Of a DNA stretch of 44,568 nt, positions 33,770-42,792 are shown one piece after another (the stretch's first letter is position 1; each line of letters opens with the position of its first letter). The notes under the pieces are model-generated. The model saw only the letters and a program-made list of their open reading frames with translations. It had not been told where the DNA came from and ran no database searches. This DNA is from Gemmatimonadota bacterium (GTDB lineage Bacteria; Gemmatimonadota; Gemmatimonadetes; Longimicrobiales; Gaopeijiaceae): assembly GCA_028873825.1 (NCBI GenBank), contig JAPPNM010000173.1, forward strand, positions 1,156-45,723, in the 5' to 3' direction. The position numbers and the translations under genes are program-made.

Positions 33770-34642
33770 TCATACGCGCTCGATTATCTCCTTCCCGAAG
33801 AGCCCGTACGGGCGGACCATCAGCACCAGTATCAGCACCGCGTAGGGGACGATCAGGCTCAGCCCGTGTCCGACGTACCCGCCCGTGTAGACCTCGAGCA
33901 GCCCGATGACCGCCCCCCCGGCCACCGCCCCCCGGATCGAGTCCAGTCCCCCCAGGATCACCACCGGGAAGACCCGGAGCCCGATCGAAGCCACGTTGGG
34001 GCTCACCCCGACGATGTCGCCGAGCATGATCCCGCCGATCGCGGCCGACGCCGCCGCCAGCGCCCACGCCACCCCGAAGACGCGCGGGATGCTAATCCCC
34101 ATGCTCAGCGCCGCCTGCTGGTCGTCGGCGATGGCGCGCATCGCTATCCCGTCGCGGGCGTGGCGGAAGAAGAGCCACAGCGCGGCCAGCACCGCGAGCG
34201 CGATCGGGATCGACAGCAACCGCCCCGCCGACAGCACCGCCGGCCCGACCGCGATGTCCCCCTCGGGCAGGAACGAGTCGAAGGAGCGGGGCGCCGGTCC
34301 CCAGATCGCGTTGACCGCGCCCCGCAGGATCGACGACAGCCCGATCGTCACCATTATCATCGAGATGACGGGCTCGCCGACGAGCGGGCGCAGCACCAGC
34401 CGCTCGATCGCCAGCGCGACCGCGACCGCGAGCGCGATCGTGGCAGGCACGCCGACGCCCCACGGCATCCCCACCTGCGCGACCGCGAAGAAGACCAGGT
34501 ACGTGCCCAGCAGGAGAAGGTCGCCCTGGGCGAAGTTGATCACGTCGCTGGCCTTGTAGATCACCACGAACCCGGCCGCGGCCAGCGCGTAGACCATGCC
34601 GGTGCTGAGGCCCGAGACGGTGAGCTGCAGGAAGATGTCCAC
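33770..34642 (-). CDS. livH: ABC transporter permease, LivH type
   Basis: A 290-residue permease, the LivH partner of LivM. TGMVYALAAAGFVVIYKASDVINFAQGDLLLLGTYL is the LivH N-terminal signature. The coupling loop reads RHARDGIAMRAIADDQQAALSMGISI, and FPVVILGGLDSIRGAVAGGAVIGLLE is a conserved late segment. About eight membrane helices. It starts 52 bases after the acyl-CoA ligase stop, in the same transcript. Confidence 0.93.
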   Translation of the reverse strand: MDIFLQLTVSGLSTGMVYALAAAGFVVIYKASDVINFAQGDLLLLGTYLVFFAVAQVGMPWGVGVPATIALAVAVALAIERLVLRPLVGEPVISMIMVTIGLSSILRGAVNAIWGPAPRSFDSFLPEGDIAVGPAVLSAGRLLSIPIALAVLAALWLFFRHARDGIAMRAIADDQQAALSMGISIPRVFGVAWALAAASAAIGGIMLGDIVGVSPNVASIGLRVFPVVILGGLDSIRGAVAGGAVIGLLEVYTGGYVGHGLSLIVPYAVLILVLMVRPYGLFGKEIIERV

Positions 34643-34694
34643 GGTCGTCAGGCCGCGGACGGACGCGCACGGGCGCCGGGAGCGGCGGGGGCTC

Positions 34695-36635
34695 TCATCC
34701 CGCCTCGTCCATCGTCTCGACGCGCAGCTCGTGCGCCACCTTCGCGGTGCGCCCGTCCTGGTAGGCGATCTCGGTCGTCACCGTGACCGAGTCCCCGTCT
34801 CCCTGCAACGCACCGACGATGTCGCCGAAGCGGTCGCCGATGTGGCGGCGGCGCACCTTGCGGGTGCGCGTGAGCTCGGCGTCGTCGGCGTGCAGCTCCT
34901 TGTGCAGCAGCAGGAAGCGGCGGACGCGGGCGGCGGCGGGGAGGTCGCGGTTGACGACGGCCACATGGTCGCGGACCAGTCCGTAGACCTCTTCGCGGCG
35001 GGCCAGGTCGGTGAAGGTCGTGTAGGGGATCCGGCGGCGCTCCGCCCACTGTCCCGCGTTCTCCATGTCGATCGCGACCATCGCGGCGACGAAGGGCGCG
35101 CCCCCGCCTCCGAAGACCACCGCCTCGCGGACGTACGGGCTGAACTTGAGCTTGTTCTCGACGAACTGGGGCGAAAAGTTCGTCCCGTCGGGGAGCTTCA
35201 TCACGTCGGCCAAGCGGTCGATCACCACCAGGTGGCCGTCCTCCTCGAAGTAGCCGGCGTCGCCGGAGTGCAGCCAGCCGCCCGCCAGCGCCGCGGCCGT
35301 GGCCTCGGGGTTGCGGAAGTACCCCTGGAAGACGGCGGGACTGCGACAGAGGATCTCCCCTTCGCCGGAGATGCGGATGTCGGTCCGGGGAAGCGGCCGT
35401 CCGACCGTGTGGAAGCGGATGTCGCCGTCCCGGTGCACGACCGAGATGCCCGAGACCTCGGTCTGGCCGTAGAGCTGCTTCAGGTTGACGCCGATGGCGT
35501 GGAAGAAGCGGAAGACGTCCGGCCCGAGCGCCGCTCCCCCCGTGTAGGCGCGCCGCACCCGGCTCAGCCCGAGCCGGTCGCGGATCGGCCCGAGAACCGT
35601 CCAGTCGGCGAGGCGGTGGCGGAGGCGGGCTGCGAGGCCGGCGCGCCTCTTCCGCGGGCCCGGCCCCGGCCGCCCGCCGGCGAAGCGCGCGTCCGCCGCC
35701 GCTGCGCCCTCCTTCATCGCCCACCGGTAGAGGCGCCGCTTGAGCGGGGTCGTGTCCTCGGCCATGACCTGCACGTCCGACACCATGTTCTCCCAGATCC
35801 GCGGCGGCGACATCATGAAGGCCGGGCCGATCTCCCGGATGTCCGCGCGGACCGTGGCCGTCTCCTCCGGGAAGTTGACGGTGAAACCCGCCAGGAGCGC
35901 GCTCGCCACGCCGACCATCTGCTCCCCGATCCATGCCAGCGGCAGGAACGAGACGAACTCGTCGCCGGGCCCCATGGGGTCGACGCCGCGGAGCTGCTCC
36001 GCCATCGCCAGGAGGTTGGCGTGGCTGAGTATGGCCAGCTTCGGAACGCTGGTGGTCCCCGAGGTCGTACAGAGCAGCGCGGTGTCTTCGGGCCCGACCG
36101 CTCCGAATCTGTGGTCAAATTCATGGGGTAATCTGTCAAGAAACCTGTCACCGAGGGTCTGGACATCCTCAAAGGCCATCAGACCGGGTGCCTCGTACCC
36201 GTACATCCCCTGCGAGTCGTAGTAGACGACGTGCTCCAGCCCGGGCACCCGGTCGCGCAGCTCGAGCACCTTGTCGACCTGTTCCTGGTCCTCGGCGACG
36301 ACCAGGCGCGCCTCGGCGGCCTCCAGCATGCGGGCCAGCTCCGCCGGGATCGAGTCCTGGTAGAGCCCGAGCGGGAGCGCCCCGATCGACTGCGCGGCCA
36401 ACTCGGCGATCACCCACTCGGGCCGGTTGTCGCCGATGATCGCGATGCGGTCGCCATTCTCGACGCCAAGCTCGACGAGTCCCAGGGAGAACGCGCGGAC
36501 GCGCTGCAGAAACCCCGCCCATGTCGTCTCCTGCCAGATGCCGAACTCCTTCTCGCGCAGCGCGACCTGGTCAGGGTGGTCCCTGGCGCGGCGGGCGAGA
36601 AGGGCGGGGAGGGTGTCGTATCTTCGGCGGTCCAT
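34695..36635 (-). CDS. Long-chain acyl-CoA synthetase (AMP-forming)
   Basis: A 646-residue adenylate-forming ligase of the long-chain fatty acid CoA ligase group. P-loop CTTSGTTSVPKLAILSH, then LYGQTEVSGI (A5), HSGDAGYFEEDGHLVVIDRLADVMKLPDGTNFSPQFVENKLK (A7/A8) and TRTKVRR-like C-terminal TRKVRRRHIG. It converts an acid plus ATP and CoA to acyl-CoA, AMP and pyrophosphate at the membrane or in the cytosol. Its place between livG and livH repeats an arrangement seen in other bacteria, where a liv-type transporter is combined with CoA activation. ATG 36635; intact. Confidence 0.92.
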   Translation of the reverse strand: MDRRRYDTLPALLARRARDHPDQVALREKEFGIWQETTWAGFLQRVRAFSLGLVELGVENGDRIAIIGDNRPEWVIAELAAQSIGALPLGLYQDSIPAELARMLEAAEARLVVAEDQEQVDKVLELRDRVPGLEHVVYYDSQGMYGYEAPGLMAFEDVQTLGDRFLDRLPHEFDHRFGAVGPEDTALLCTTSGTTSVPKLAILSHANLLAMAEQLRGVDPMGPGDEFVSFLPLAWIGEQMVGVASALLAGFTVNFPEETATVRADIREIGPAFMMSPPRIWENMVSDVQVMAEDTTPLKRRLYRWAMKEGAAAADARFAGGRPGPGPRKRRAGLAARLRHRLADWTVLGPIRDRLGLSRVRRAYTGGAALGPDVFRFFHAIGVNLKQLYGQTEVSGISVVHRDGDIRFHTVGRPLPRTDIRISGEGEILCRSPAVFQGYFRNPEATAAALAGGWLHSGDAGYFEEDGHLVVIDRLADVMKLPDGTNFSPQFVENKLKFSPYVREAVVFGGGGAPFVAAMVAIDMENAGQWAERRRIPYTTFTDLARREEVYGLVRDHVAVVNRDLPAAARVRRFLLLHKELHADDAELTRTRKVRRRHIGDRFGDIVGALQGDGDSVTVTTEIAYQDGRTAKVAHELRVETMDEAG

Positions 36636-36878
36636 GGTCTCTGAACCGGCTGTTGTCCGTGCCGTTACCTTGATTGATCGGACGCTGTCGCGGAAACCCG
36701 CTGCAAGCTAACAGCCCGTGGACAGAATCCCCCGGCATTTCTGTGAAACAAGCACCGCTTCGCACCGCGAGTTTCAGCCCGCGGGGTGGCCGCTCGCGGC
36801 CATGGGAGATTCGAACGGCGATGCATCCGGCCCGGACGCTTCGCCCCACCCTTTGACAAGGCGCTTCCAGAACGTCGC

Positions 36879-38210
36879 ATGAAACCATTGGCTGACGGAA
36901 TGCCGGGCGGGGAGGAGCCCCGCGCCGAACCCGGCACGCCGGAGACCGCCGGCCCGGCGGCGTTGCAACGAGAGCAGCTCCGCCGCCTGCGGAGCATGCT
37001 CGGGCCGGTGCTCGAAGGGAACGCCTTCTACCGCAGGAAACTGGGCCGCGCCGGTGTGGACTCGGCCGCCGACCTCAACAGCATGGAGGACTATCGCCAC
37101 CTTCCCCTCACCACCAGGAGCGAACTCACGGCCGACCAGACCCGGACCCCGCCGTTCGGCACCTTCACCACCTACCCTCCGGAGCGCTACGTCCAGGAGC
37201 ACCACACCTCGGGCACGACGGGCCGGACCCTTCGCTGGCTCGACACGGCGGAGAGCCGGGAGTGGCTCGGGAAGTGCTGGGCCGCGGTGTTCAGGGCCGC
37301 CGGCGCAACCGCGGCCGATCGCATCTTCTTCCCCTTCTCCTTCGGCCCCTACCTCGGCACCTGGAGCGGCGTGGAGGGGGCCCGCCGCCTGGGTTCGCTG
37401 ATCCTGCCCGCCGGCGGAATGTCCTCTCTGGAAAGGGTGAAGGCGATACTGGAGCACCGTCCCACCGTGCTCGTGAGCACTCCGGCCCACGCGTTTCGCA
37501 TGGCCGAAGTCGCCGAGGACGCCGGTCTCGACCTCGCCGACTCCGCGATCCGGATCAACGTTCACGCCGGGGAACCGGGAGCCGGCATACCGTCGGCCAG
37601 GGCTCGCCTGCAGGAAGCCTACGGTGCGCGGGTCTTCGACCACGCCGGTTCCACCGAAGTCGGCGCTTGGGGGTTCGAGTGCGAAGCCCGCGATGGCGTC
37701 CACCTCAACGAGGGCGAGTTCATCTTCGAGGTCGTGGATCCGGGCACGGGCGCCGCGGCGGAGGAGGGGGAACTGGTAATCACCAATCTTGGCCGGACCG
37801 GGATGCCGGTCATTCGGTATCGGACGGGCGACTGGGCGAGGGTGCATCCCGAACCGTGCGCCTGCGGCAGTCCGTTCCGGCGCTTGCAGGGCGGCGTCGC
37901 GGGCCGCATGGACCAACGTGTCTCTGTCAGAGGCGCCAGCTTCTTCCCCAGCACGGTGGAGAATGTGATTCGCCGCTACCGCGAGGTCCGGGAATTCGCC
38001 GTCGACGTTCGCGGACGTGACAACCGCGACGACATCGAGTTGCGCCTGGAGTTGCGCGGGGGCGAGGCGGACCACGTATTGTCACGCCTGGCCGACGACC
38101 TGCGCAGCGCCTTCGGGGTCCGTTTCGACACGCGCGCCGTACCGGTTGGAACGCTGCCGAGGTTCCCGGTCAAGGCGCGGCGCTTCCGGGACCGTCGGCG
38201 ACCCGGTTAG
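36879..38210 (+). CDS. PaaK-like phenylacetate-CoA ligase family protein
   Basis: A 443-residue adenylating enzyme. HHTSGTTGRTLRWLDT is the intact P-loop; DHAGSTEVGAWGFECEARDGVHLNEGEFIFEVVD and IRYRTGDWARVHPEPCACGSPFRRLQG are family motifs, followed by the small C-terminal domain. ATG 36879 is taken; ATG 36900 (MPGGEE) is an alternative. It is a divergent paralogue of the 17233 gene and lies on the opposite strand to the liv genes. It is wedged between livG (its stop 3 bases away, convergent) and the acyl-CoA ligase, so it breaks the minus-strand transcript. The substrate is unknown; aromatic acids are typical for the family. Confidence 0.87.
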   Translation: MKPLADGMPGGEEPRAEPGTPETAGPAALQREQLRRLRSMLGPVLEGNAFYRRKLGRAGVDSAADLNSMEDYRHLPLTTRSELTADQTRTPPFGTFTTYPPERYVQEHHTSGTTGRTLRWLDTAESREWLGKCWAAVFRAAGATAADRIFFPFSFGPYLGTWSGVEGARRLGSLILPAGGMSSLERVKAILEHRPTVLVSTPAHAFRMAEVAEDAGLDLADSAIRINVHAGEPGAGIPSARARLQEAYGARVFDHAGSTEVGAWGFECEARDGVHLNEGEFIFEVVDPGTGAAAEEGELVITNLGRTGMPVIRYRTGDWARVHPEPCACGSPFRRLQGGVAGRMDQRVSVRGASFFPSTVENVIRRYREVREFAVDVRGRDNRDDIELRLELRGGEADHVLSRLADDLRSAFGVRFDTRAVPVGTLPRFPVKARRFRDRRRPG

Positions 38211-38213
38211 TCG

Positions 38214-39050
38214 TCACTCCCGGACCCGGGCCCCCTCCCCACCCCGCGCATGCCCCAGATACGCGTCGATCACCGCGGGATCGCCCCTCACCTCCCCCGG
38301 CGTCCCCTCGGCGATCTTCCTACCGAAGTCCAGCACGGCCACCCGGTCCGAGATGTCCATGACCACGTCGATGTCGTGGTCGATCACGACGACCGTGACG
38401 CCGCGCTCCTCGTGCACGTCGAGGACGAAGCGCGCCATCGACTCCTTCTCCTCGGCGTTCATCCCGGCGGTGGGCTCGTCGAGAAGCAGGACTGCGGGGT
38501 CGAGGGCGAGCGCGCGGGCCATCTCCACGAGGCGCTGGTTCCCGTACGCCAGGCTCCCGACCGCCCTGCCGCGAAGCGGCTCGAGGTTCATGAAGTCGAT
38601 GATCTCCTCCGCGCGGCGGCGGTGCTCGATCTCCGCGCGGCGCTGGCCGCCCAGGTAGAGGCCGCCGCCGAGGACGCCGCCCTTCATGTGGACGTGGCGT
38701 CCCAGCATGAGGTTCTCCAGCACGGTCATGTGCCTGAAGAGCTCGATGTTCTGAAAGGTGCGGGCCACGCCCAGCGCGGCGATGCGGTGCGGGGGGAGGC
38801 GGTGGAGGGCGTGGCGGACGCCGTCGCGATCCGTGAGGGTGATCGTGCCCTCCTGCGCGCGGTACAGTCCCGAGATGCAGTTCAGGACGCTGGTCTTGCC
38901 GGCCCCGTTCGGACCGATCAGCGCGAGGAGCTCGCCGTTGCGCACCTCCATGGTCAGGCCGGATAGCGCGGTCACGCCGCCGAATCGAAGGGAGAGGTCT
39001 TCGAGTCGGAGGACGTGGGACGGCTGGTCCACGGCGCGCCTCGGGGCCAT
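38214..39050 (-). CDS. livG: ABC transporter ATP-binding protein, LivG type
   Basis: A 278-residue ATPase subunit. Walker A GPNGAGKTSVLNCISGLY, signature LAYGNQRLVEMARAL, Walker B AVLLLDEPTAGMN, then VVVIDHDIDVVM. RTFQNIELFRHMTVLENLMLGRH and the C-terminal FGRKIAEGTPGEVRGDPAVIDAYLG identify LivG. It pairs with LivF (18492) on the LivH/LivM permease. ATG 39050. Cut off from the rest of the liv genes by the plus-strand PaaK-like gene. Confidence 0.93.
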   Translation of the reverse strand: MAPRRAVDQPSHVLRLEDLSLRFGGVTALSGLTMEVRNGELLALIGPNGAGKTSVLNCISGLYRAQEGTITLTDRDGVRHALHRLPPHRIAALGVARTFQNIELFRHMTVLENLMLGRHVHMKGGVLGGGLYLGGQRRAEIEHRRRAEEIIDFMNLEPLRGRAVGSLAYGNQRLVEMARALALDPAVLLLDEPTAGMNAEEKESMARFVLDVHEERGVTVVVIDHDIDVVMDISDRVAVLDFGRKIAEGTPGEVRGDPAVIDAYLGHARGGEGARVRE

Positions 39051-39120
39051 GGGGGACGGGAGACGGACAGAACCAGAATAGACCGAGCGGACGAAAGCCG
39101 AAACGGGGCGGGGGCGCCCC

Positions 39121-40446
39121 CTACCTGATCCCTTCAGGCAGCCTCTTCACCACGATGGTCGGCACGTCGAGTTCGTCGGTCTCCCAGTAGAGGACCAGGC
39201 CGTCCGGCCCGAAGGCGGACGGCATCCCCGGGGCCGGCGGCGCCAGGGTCCCGACATACTCGCGTTGCGCGTCGAAGACATCGATCGGCCCGTCGTCGTC
39301 CCACGGGTCGTCTCCCCGCCGCTGGATCCACAAGCCGCCGTCCCAGGTCGCCCGCACTTCCCTGACGACGGGGACTTCGTCCAGAAAGTCACGGTTCTCC
39401 GCCGCCTCCCGCATGGCCTCCATCATTCCCGGCATGGCGGCTGCCACCCTCGCGGGCATTTCGGCTAACCGCGGATCTTCCGACGCCTCCTCGAATAGTC
39501 TCCGCGCGGCTGCGACCATGTCCTCACGGATATCCTCGGTAACAGGCTCCGGCGAAATGGGGCGCGTCAGCACGTCGATCACTTCCCCGCCGGGCCCGGC
39601 GAGTTTGATCGCGTACGCCGACGAGTCGGAATAGGCGATCGTTCCGTCCGGCAGCACGTCCCAGTGGAAGCCGGGCTCGAAGTACCGTTCATTGCTGAGC
39701 ATCCCCATCATTGTCGCGGGATTCGTCAGGTCCTCGACACTCAAGTCGTCCGCGACTTCCTCCCGCGGAGCCCTCCACCCCTGAAGGACGGGCGTCGACG
39801 AAACGACATCTCCGTCCAGGCCCAGCCGCTCAAGTCCGCGGTCGTCGACCCCCGCTTCCCCGGAATCCTGGGCGTCACCCAGCATCCGACCGAAAAGGCT
39901 CCCCATCCTGCTCATGGCCGCAGGCGCTCCCTGAGCAACCAAAGCGTTGCCGAGCGGATCCGGTTTGATCGCCAGTCTCGTCGCGCCGAACATGGCCCCC
40001 GGACCTTGGCCGGCACCGATCCTCACCAACCGCTCGAATCCTCCGTCCGGGGTGAAGAGCTGGTATCCGGCGTGCCCCAGGTTGAAGACTGCGAAGCGTC
40101 CGTCTCGCCAGACCGCAAGGTCCCCTGGTCTGTTGAACTCGCCGGGGCCCTCTCCCTGACGGCCGACGATGCGCGCCAATCCTCCTTCCGAGTCGAGGAC
40201 GACGACCTGGCCGGCCGAGGCGTCAAGGACATGGAGGTTTCCCGCGCCGTCGAAGTCTGCGCGGGAACGGCCCTCGAAGAAGGCCCATTCGGGTGCGTTC
40301 ATCCCGCCCGCGCGGTAGACCTCGACGAGGTCGCCCGAAAGCTCCCGGTCCTGCGCGGCGGCAGCGTGCGCACATACCGCCAGACCGGTCCCCAACGCGA
40401 TCGACACCCGGGTGAACGCCGTCAAAGCACGTGTCCTCACGATCAT
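39121..40446 (-). CDS. Secreted 6-bladed beta-propeller protein
   Basis: A 441-residue protein from ATG 40446 with a perfect AAGGAGG ribosome site just upstream. A Sec signal ends AHAAAAQD. Propeller features: FEGRSRADFDGAGNLHVLDASAGQVVVLD, RIVGRQGEGPGEFNRPGDLAVW (family loop) and VFDAQREYVGTLAPP. An unusual helical insertion, LFEEASEDPRLAEMPARVAAAMPGMMEAMREAAE, sits before the last blades. Its start overlaps the stop of the zinc-ribbon gene by 4 bases (ATGA), so translation is coupled. Confidence 0.87.
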   Translation of the reverse strand: MIVRTRALTAFTRVSIALGTGLAVCAHAAAAQDRELSGDLVEVYRAGGMNAPEWAFFEGRSRADFDGAGNLHVLDASAGQVVVLDSEGGLARIVGRQGEGPGEFNRPGDLAVWRDGRFAVFNLGHAGYQLFTPDGGFERLVRIGAGQGPGAMFGATRLAIKPDPLGNALVAQGAPAAMSRMGSLFGRMLGDAQDSGEAGVDDRGLERLGLDGDVVSSTPVLQGWRAPREEVADDLSVEDLTNPATMMGMLSNERYFEPGFHWDVLPDGTIAYSDSSAYAIKLAGPGGEVIDVLTRPISPEPVTEDIREDMVAAARRLFEEASEDPRLAEMPARVAAAMPGMMEAMREAAENRDFLDEVPVVREVRATWDGGLWIQRRGDDPWDDDGPIDVFDAQREYVGTLAPPAPGMPSAFGPDGLVLYWETDELDVPTIVVKRLPEGIR

Positions 40447-41609
40447 TCCTCCTTCTCTCGCCGACGATGACGGGCCATGAAGTCCTCGGCCCCTGCGGGA
40501 CGACGCCGGGCTGACGCCGCGCTCGCGCCCTTCTCGCGCCGACGATGACGGGCCATGAAGTCCTCGGCCCCTGCGGGACGACGCCGGGCTGACGCCGCGC
40601 TCGCGCCCTTCTCGCGCCGACGATGACGGGCCATGAAGTCCTCGGCACCCTTCGGCAGCAACAGATTGTCCGATATCGCGGCGATCTCCTCGGCGTCCCG
40701 CCACGCCTGCTCCAGACGCCACAGTTCACCCACCAGGGCCCGCCGCTCCCGCTCTTCGTGGAGCGCCATCTCCAGCGCAAGCCGCGTCGCCTTCGGCATC
40801 CGCGCCACGTAGCCCTGCTCGCCGCGCCAGCCGCCGGGGACGCCGACGTTCTGCAGGAAGCGCTCGGGATGGCCGGAGGCTTCGAGTTTGTCCACGGCCC
40901 GCCGCACATTTTCCAGATCGCCCCCCATGGCGTTGACCTTGGGAACGATGGCGGAGGCCAGACGGCGCGCCTCCTCGTCGGCGTACCAGGTCGTCTCCCT
41001 GCCAAATCCCAACTTCGTGTCTCTCGTCACGCCGAGTTCGAATCCGTAGGGGCCGTCGGCGGGCCGAACGCGGGTGCGCCGCACTTCCTGACCCTGAAGC
41101 TTCAGCACGTCTCCCCCATCCGGACGCACCTTCACCGACCGATTGGCCACGAGGTTCCACACGGTGCCGACCTGGCTGCCCAGGAGGCCGGCACCAAAGC
41201 CCGCAGCGGCCCCCGCCACCATGACGCCCGTGGCCGCCGCCAGCACTCCGGCCCCGTACATGATTGCGCGGCGTCTCCGCCGCCCGAACCGGTCGCCGTA
41301 CCGCCAGGCCGCGAACTCGTGCCGCAACGGCTCGCCGATTCGGACCAGCACCAGTCCTTCCGGGTGCCGCGCCAACCCGATGTTCTCGCTGGAAACCCGG
41401 ATCCGGGTTCCCCGAAAGTACCGCTCGCAGTCCTCGACGGCCTCCCAGCGCTCCTCGAGCGGCGTCAGGTTCCAGCGCTCGCACTTCAGGCACACCACCC
41501 AGAGCCGCCCCTTGGCGCTGTCGAAGGCCAGACGCCGCCCGACAGGGAACGATTCGAGCACCCGGTTGGTCCCCAGGGCCTTCTGGCAGAACATGCAGGC
41601 GGTGTACAT
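40443..41609 (-). CDS. Zinc-ribbon membrane protein with C-terminal tandem repeats
   Basis: A 388-residue protein. The N-terminus has C5-x2-C8 (ACMFCQK) and C40-x2-C43 (CLKCERW), a split zinc ribbon. A Gly/Ala-rich hydrophobic stretch at about 115-148 is probably one or two membrane helices. A helical charged region follows (LALEMALHEERERRALVGELWRLEQAW). The tail is a 26-residue repeat, GAEDFMARHRRREKGASAASARRRPA, present twice plus a partial third. No family is recognised. The basic tail could bind nucleic acid or phospholipid. It is translationally coupled to the propeller gene downstream. Confidence 0.75.
   Translation of the reverse strand: MYTACMFCQKALGTNRVLESFPVGRRLAFDSAKGRLWVVCLKCERWNLTPLEERWEAVEDCERYFRGTRIRVSSENIGLARHPEGLVLVRIGEPLRHEFAAWRYGDRFGRRRRRAIMYGAGVLAAATGVMVAGAAAGFGAGLLGSQVGTVWNLVANRSVKVRPDGGDVLKLQGQEVRRTRVRPADGPYGFELGVTRDTKLGFGRETTWYADEEARRLASAIVPKVNAMGGDLENVRRAVDKLEASGHPERFLQNVGVPGGWRGEQGYVARMPKATRLALEMALHEERERRALVGELWRLEQAWRDAEEIAAISDNLLLPKGAEDFMARHRRREKGASAASARRRPAGAEDFMARHRRREKGASAASARRRPAGAEDFMARHRRREKEE
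40471..40650 (-). repeat. 78-bp tandem repeat, about 2.3 copies
   Basis: An exact 78-bp unit begins at 40471, 40549 and (partial) 40627. The multiple of three keeps the frame, each unit encoding 26 residues of the zinc-ribbon protein tail. The identical units indicate recent expansion. The array ends just before the ribosome site of the downstream propeller gene. Confidence 0.9.
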
Positions 41610-41656
41610 GGCTACTTTCCAGACCCACTACCCCGGCGGATCCTCGGTGCCTTCGT

Positions 41657-42515
41657 TCAGGATCGCGAGGTACCGGTCGTAGACGAGGCGACCCAGGCTT
41701 CCCAGTCGCCCGAGGTCCGCACTTCGTTCAGTAGCTCGCAGTAGGTGCGCCTGTGCTGCTTGAGACACAGACTCAAGTACAGGAGCGGCTCCTGGAGCAC
41801 TCCGGCGTGAAGGAGCAGAAGGGTCACCAGCAGTCGCCCGACTCGTCCGTTGCCGTCCGGAAAGGGGTGGACGGTCTCGAACTGGACATGTGCCAGCGCG
41901 ATCCGGACCAGGGTGGGCAGATCGCCGCCTTCGTCGTGCAGAAACAGCTCCAGGTCGCCCATGCAGCTCCGGACGGCCGTGTGCGGCGGGGGCACGAACG
42001 TTGCGTTGCCGGGTCCGGACCCGCCGGTCCAGTTCTGCGACCGGCGGAATTCCCCCGGGTCCTTCGTGCTCCCGCGTCCTCGCGAGAGCAGCACGCCATG
42101 GATCTCTCGGATGAGTCGGTTCGACAGAGGGAAGTCGTCCCTGAGCCGACGGTGTCCGTGTTCCATCGCCGCCACGTAGTTCGCGGTCTCGACCACATCG
42201 TCCAAGGGGACTCCGGGAGCTTGCTCGATCTCGTGAAGCAGCAGGTCCGACAGCGACGACTGCGTTCCTTCGATCTGGGAGGAGAGCACCGCCTCCTTTC
42301 GGATGTAGACGTAGGTCAGGAGGGTGCGGTCGGGGAGGAGGCTTGGACATTCGTCGAGGCGGCCGAGGCTTATCGCGGCGGCTTCCAGGGTCGAGCGAAG
42401 CGGTCCGTCCAGCACCAGCGGAGGGTCCGGCGGGAGCGGGAGCGGGCACGAACGCGTCGACTCGTTCGCCGGCGGTCACGGTGGGCTCGTACCTTCCGCT
42501 GGGTCCTCGATGCAT
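41657..42515 (-). pseudogene. Fic family protein, N-terminal frameshift and short C-terminus
   Basis: From ATG 42515 the frame reads MHRGPSGRYEPTVTAGERVDAFVPAP, a typical Fic N-terminus. It then continues in another frame, LPPDPPLVLDGPLRSTLEAAAISLG, after loss of one C in the CCC runs near 42438-42446. SSQIEGT is the inhibitory [S/T]xxxE[G/N] motif of class II Fic proteins. HVQFETVHPFPDGNGRVGRLLV is the complete catalytic Fic motif for AMP transfer from ATP to a target protein. The frame ends soon after GDWEAWV, where homologues usually continue with more helices and a winged-helix domain. The last 30 codons before the next gene are in a third register. Probably damaged, unless the breaks are assembly indels. 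Confidence 0.75.
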
Positions 42516-42530
42516 CGGGGTGTTCGCTCC

Positions 42531-42735
42531 CTATTCCGAGTAGGCGAATGACGTGATGCGCTATTCTGCCTTTCCTCACTATAACGGAATAACGAATGCG
42601 GCCAGGCCGATCAAGAGGCCCCCCGCGACCACGCTGCCCCCGCAGTCCACACGACTGCGCTCATCGCTATTCGTCGTTTCGCGATAGCGCGAATCAGTAT
42701 TCGGTTTTGACGGCTTATTCGTAATAGCGGCGAAG
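42531..42735 (-). promoter_or_regulatory. Fic upstream region with repeated GAATA/TATTC motifs
   Basis: CTATTC, CGCTATTC, GGAATAACGAAT, CGCTATTCG, GTATTCGG and CTTATTCG/TAATAGCG recur between 42531 and 42735. CGCTAT (42665-42670) and ATAGCG (42684-42689) form an inverted repeat. The region is distinctly AT-rich. It lies upstream of the minus-strand Fic start and is probably a multi-site operator or promoter. Confidence 0.45.
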
Positions 42736-42792
42736 GACCAAGGCCATCGCGGCCCGGACGTCGCCGTCGGTCTGCGTACCGGCGGTCACCCT

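Noticed and set aside
40470..40722. Extended N-terminus of the beta-propeller gene into the 78-bp repeats
   Set aside because: The ATG at 40446 has a perfect ribosome site and a signal peptide. The upstream frame is the repeat array read in the wrong register.
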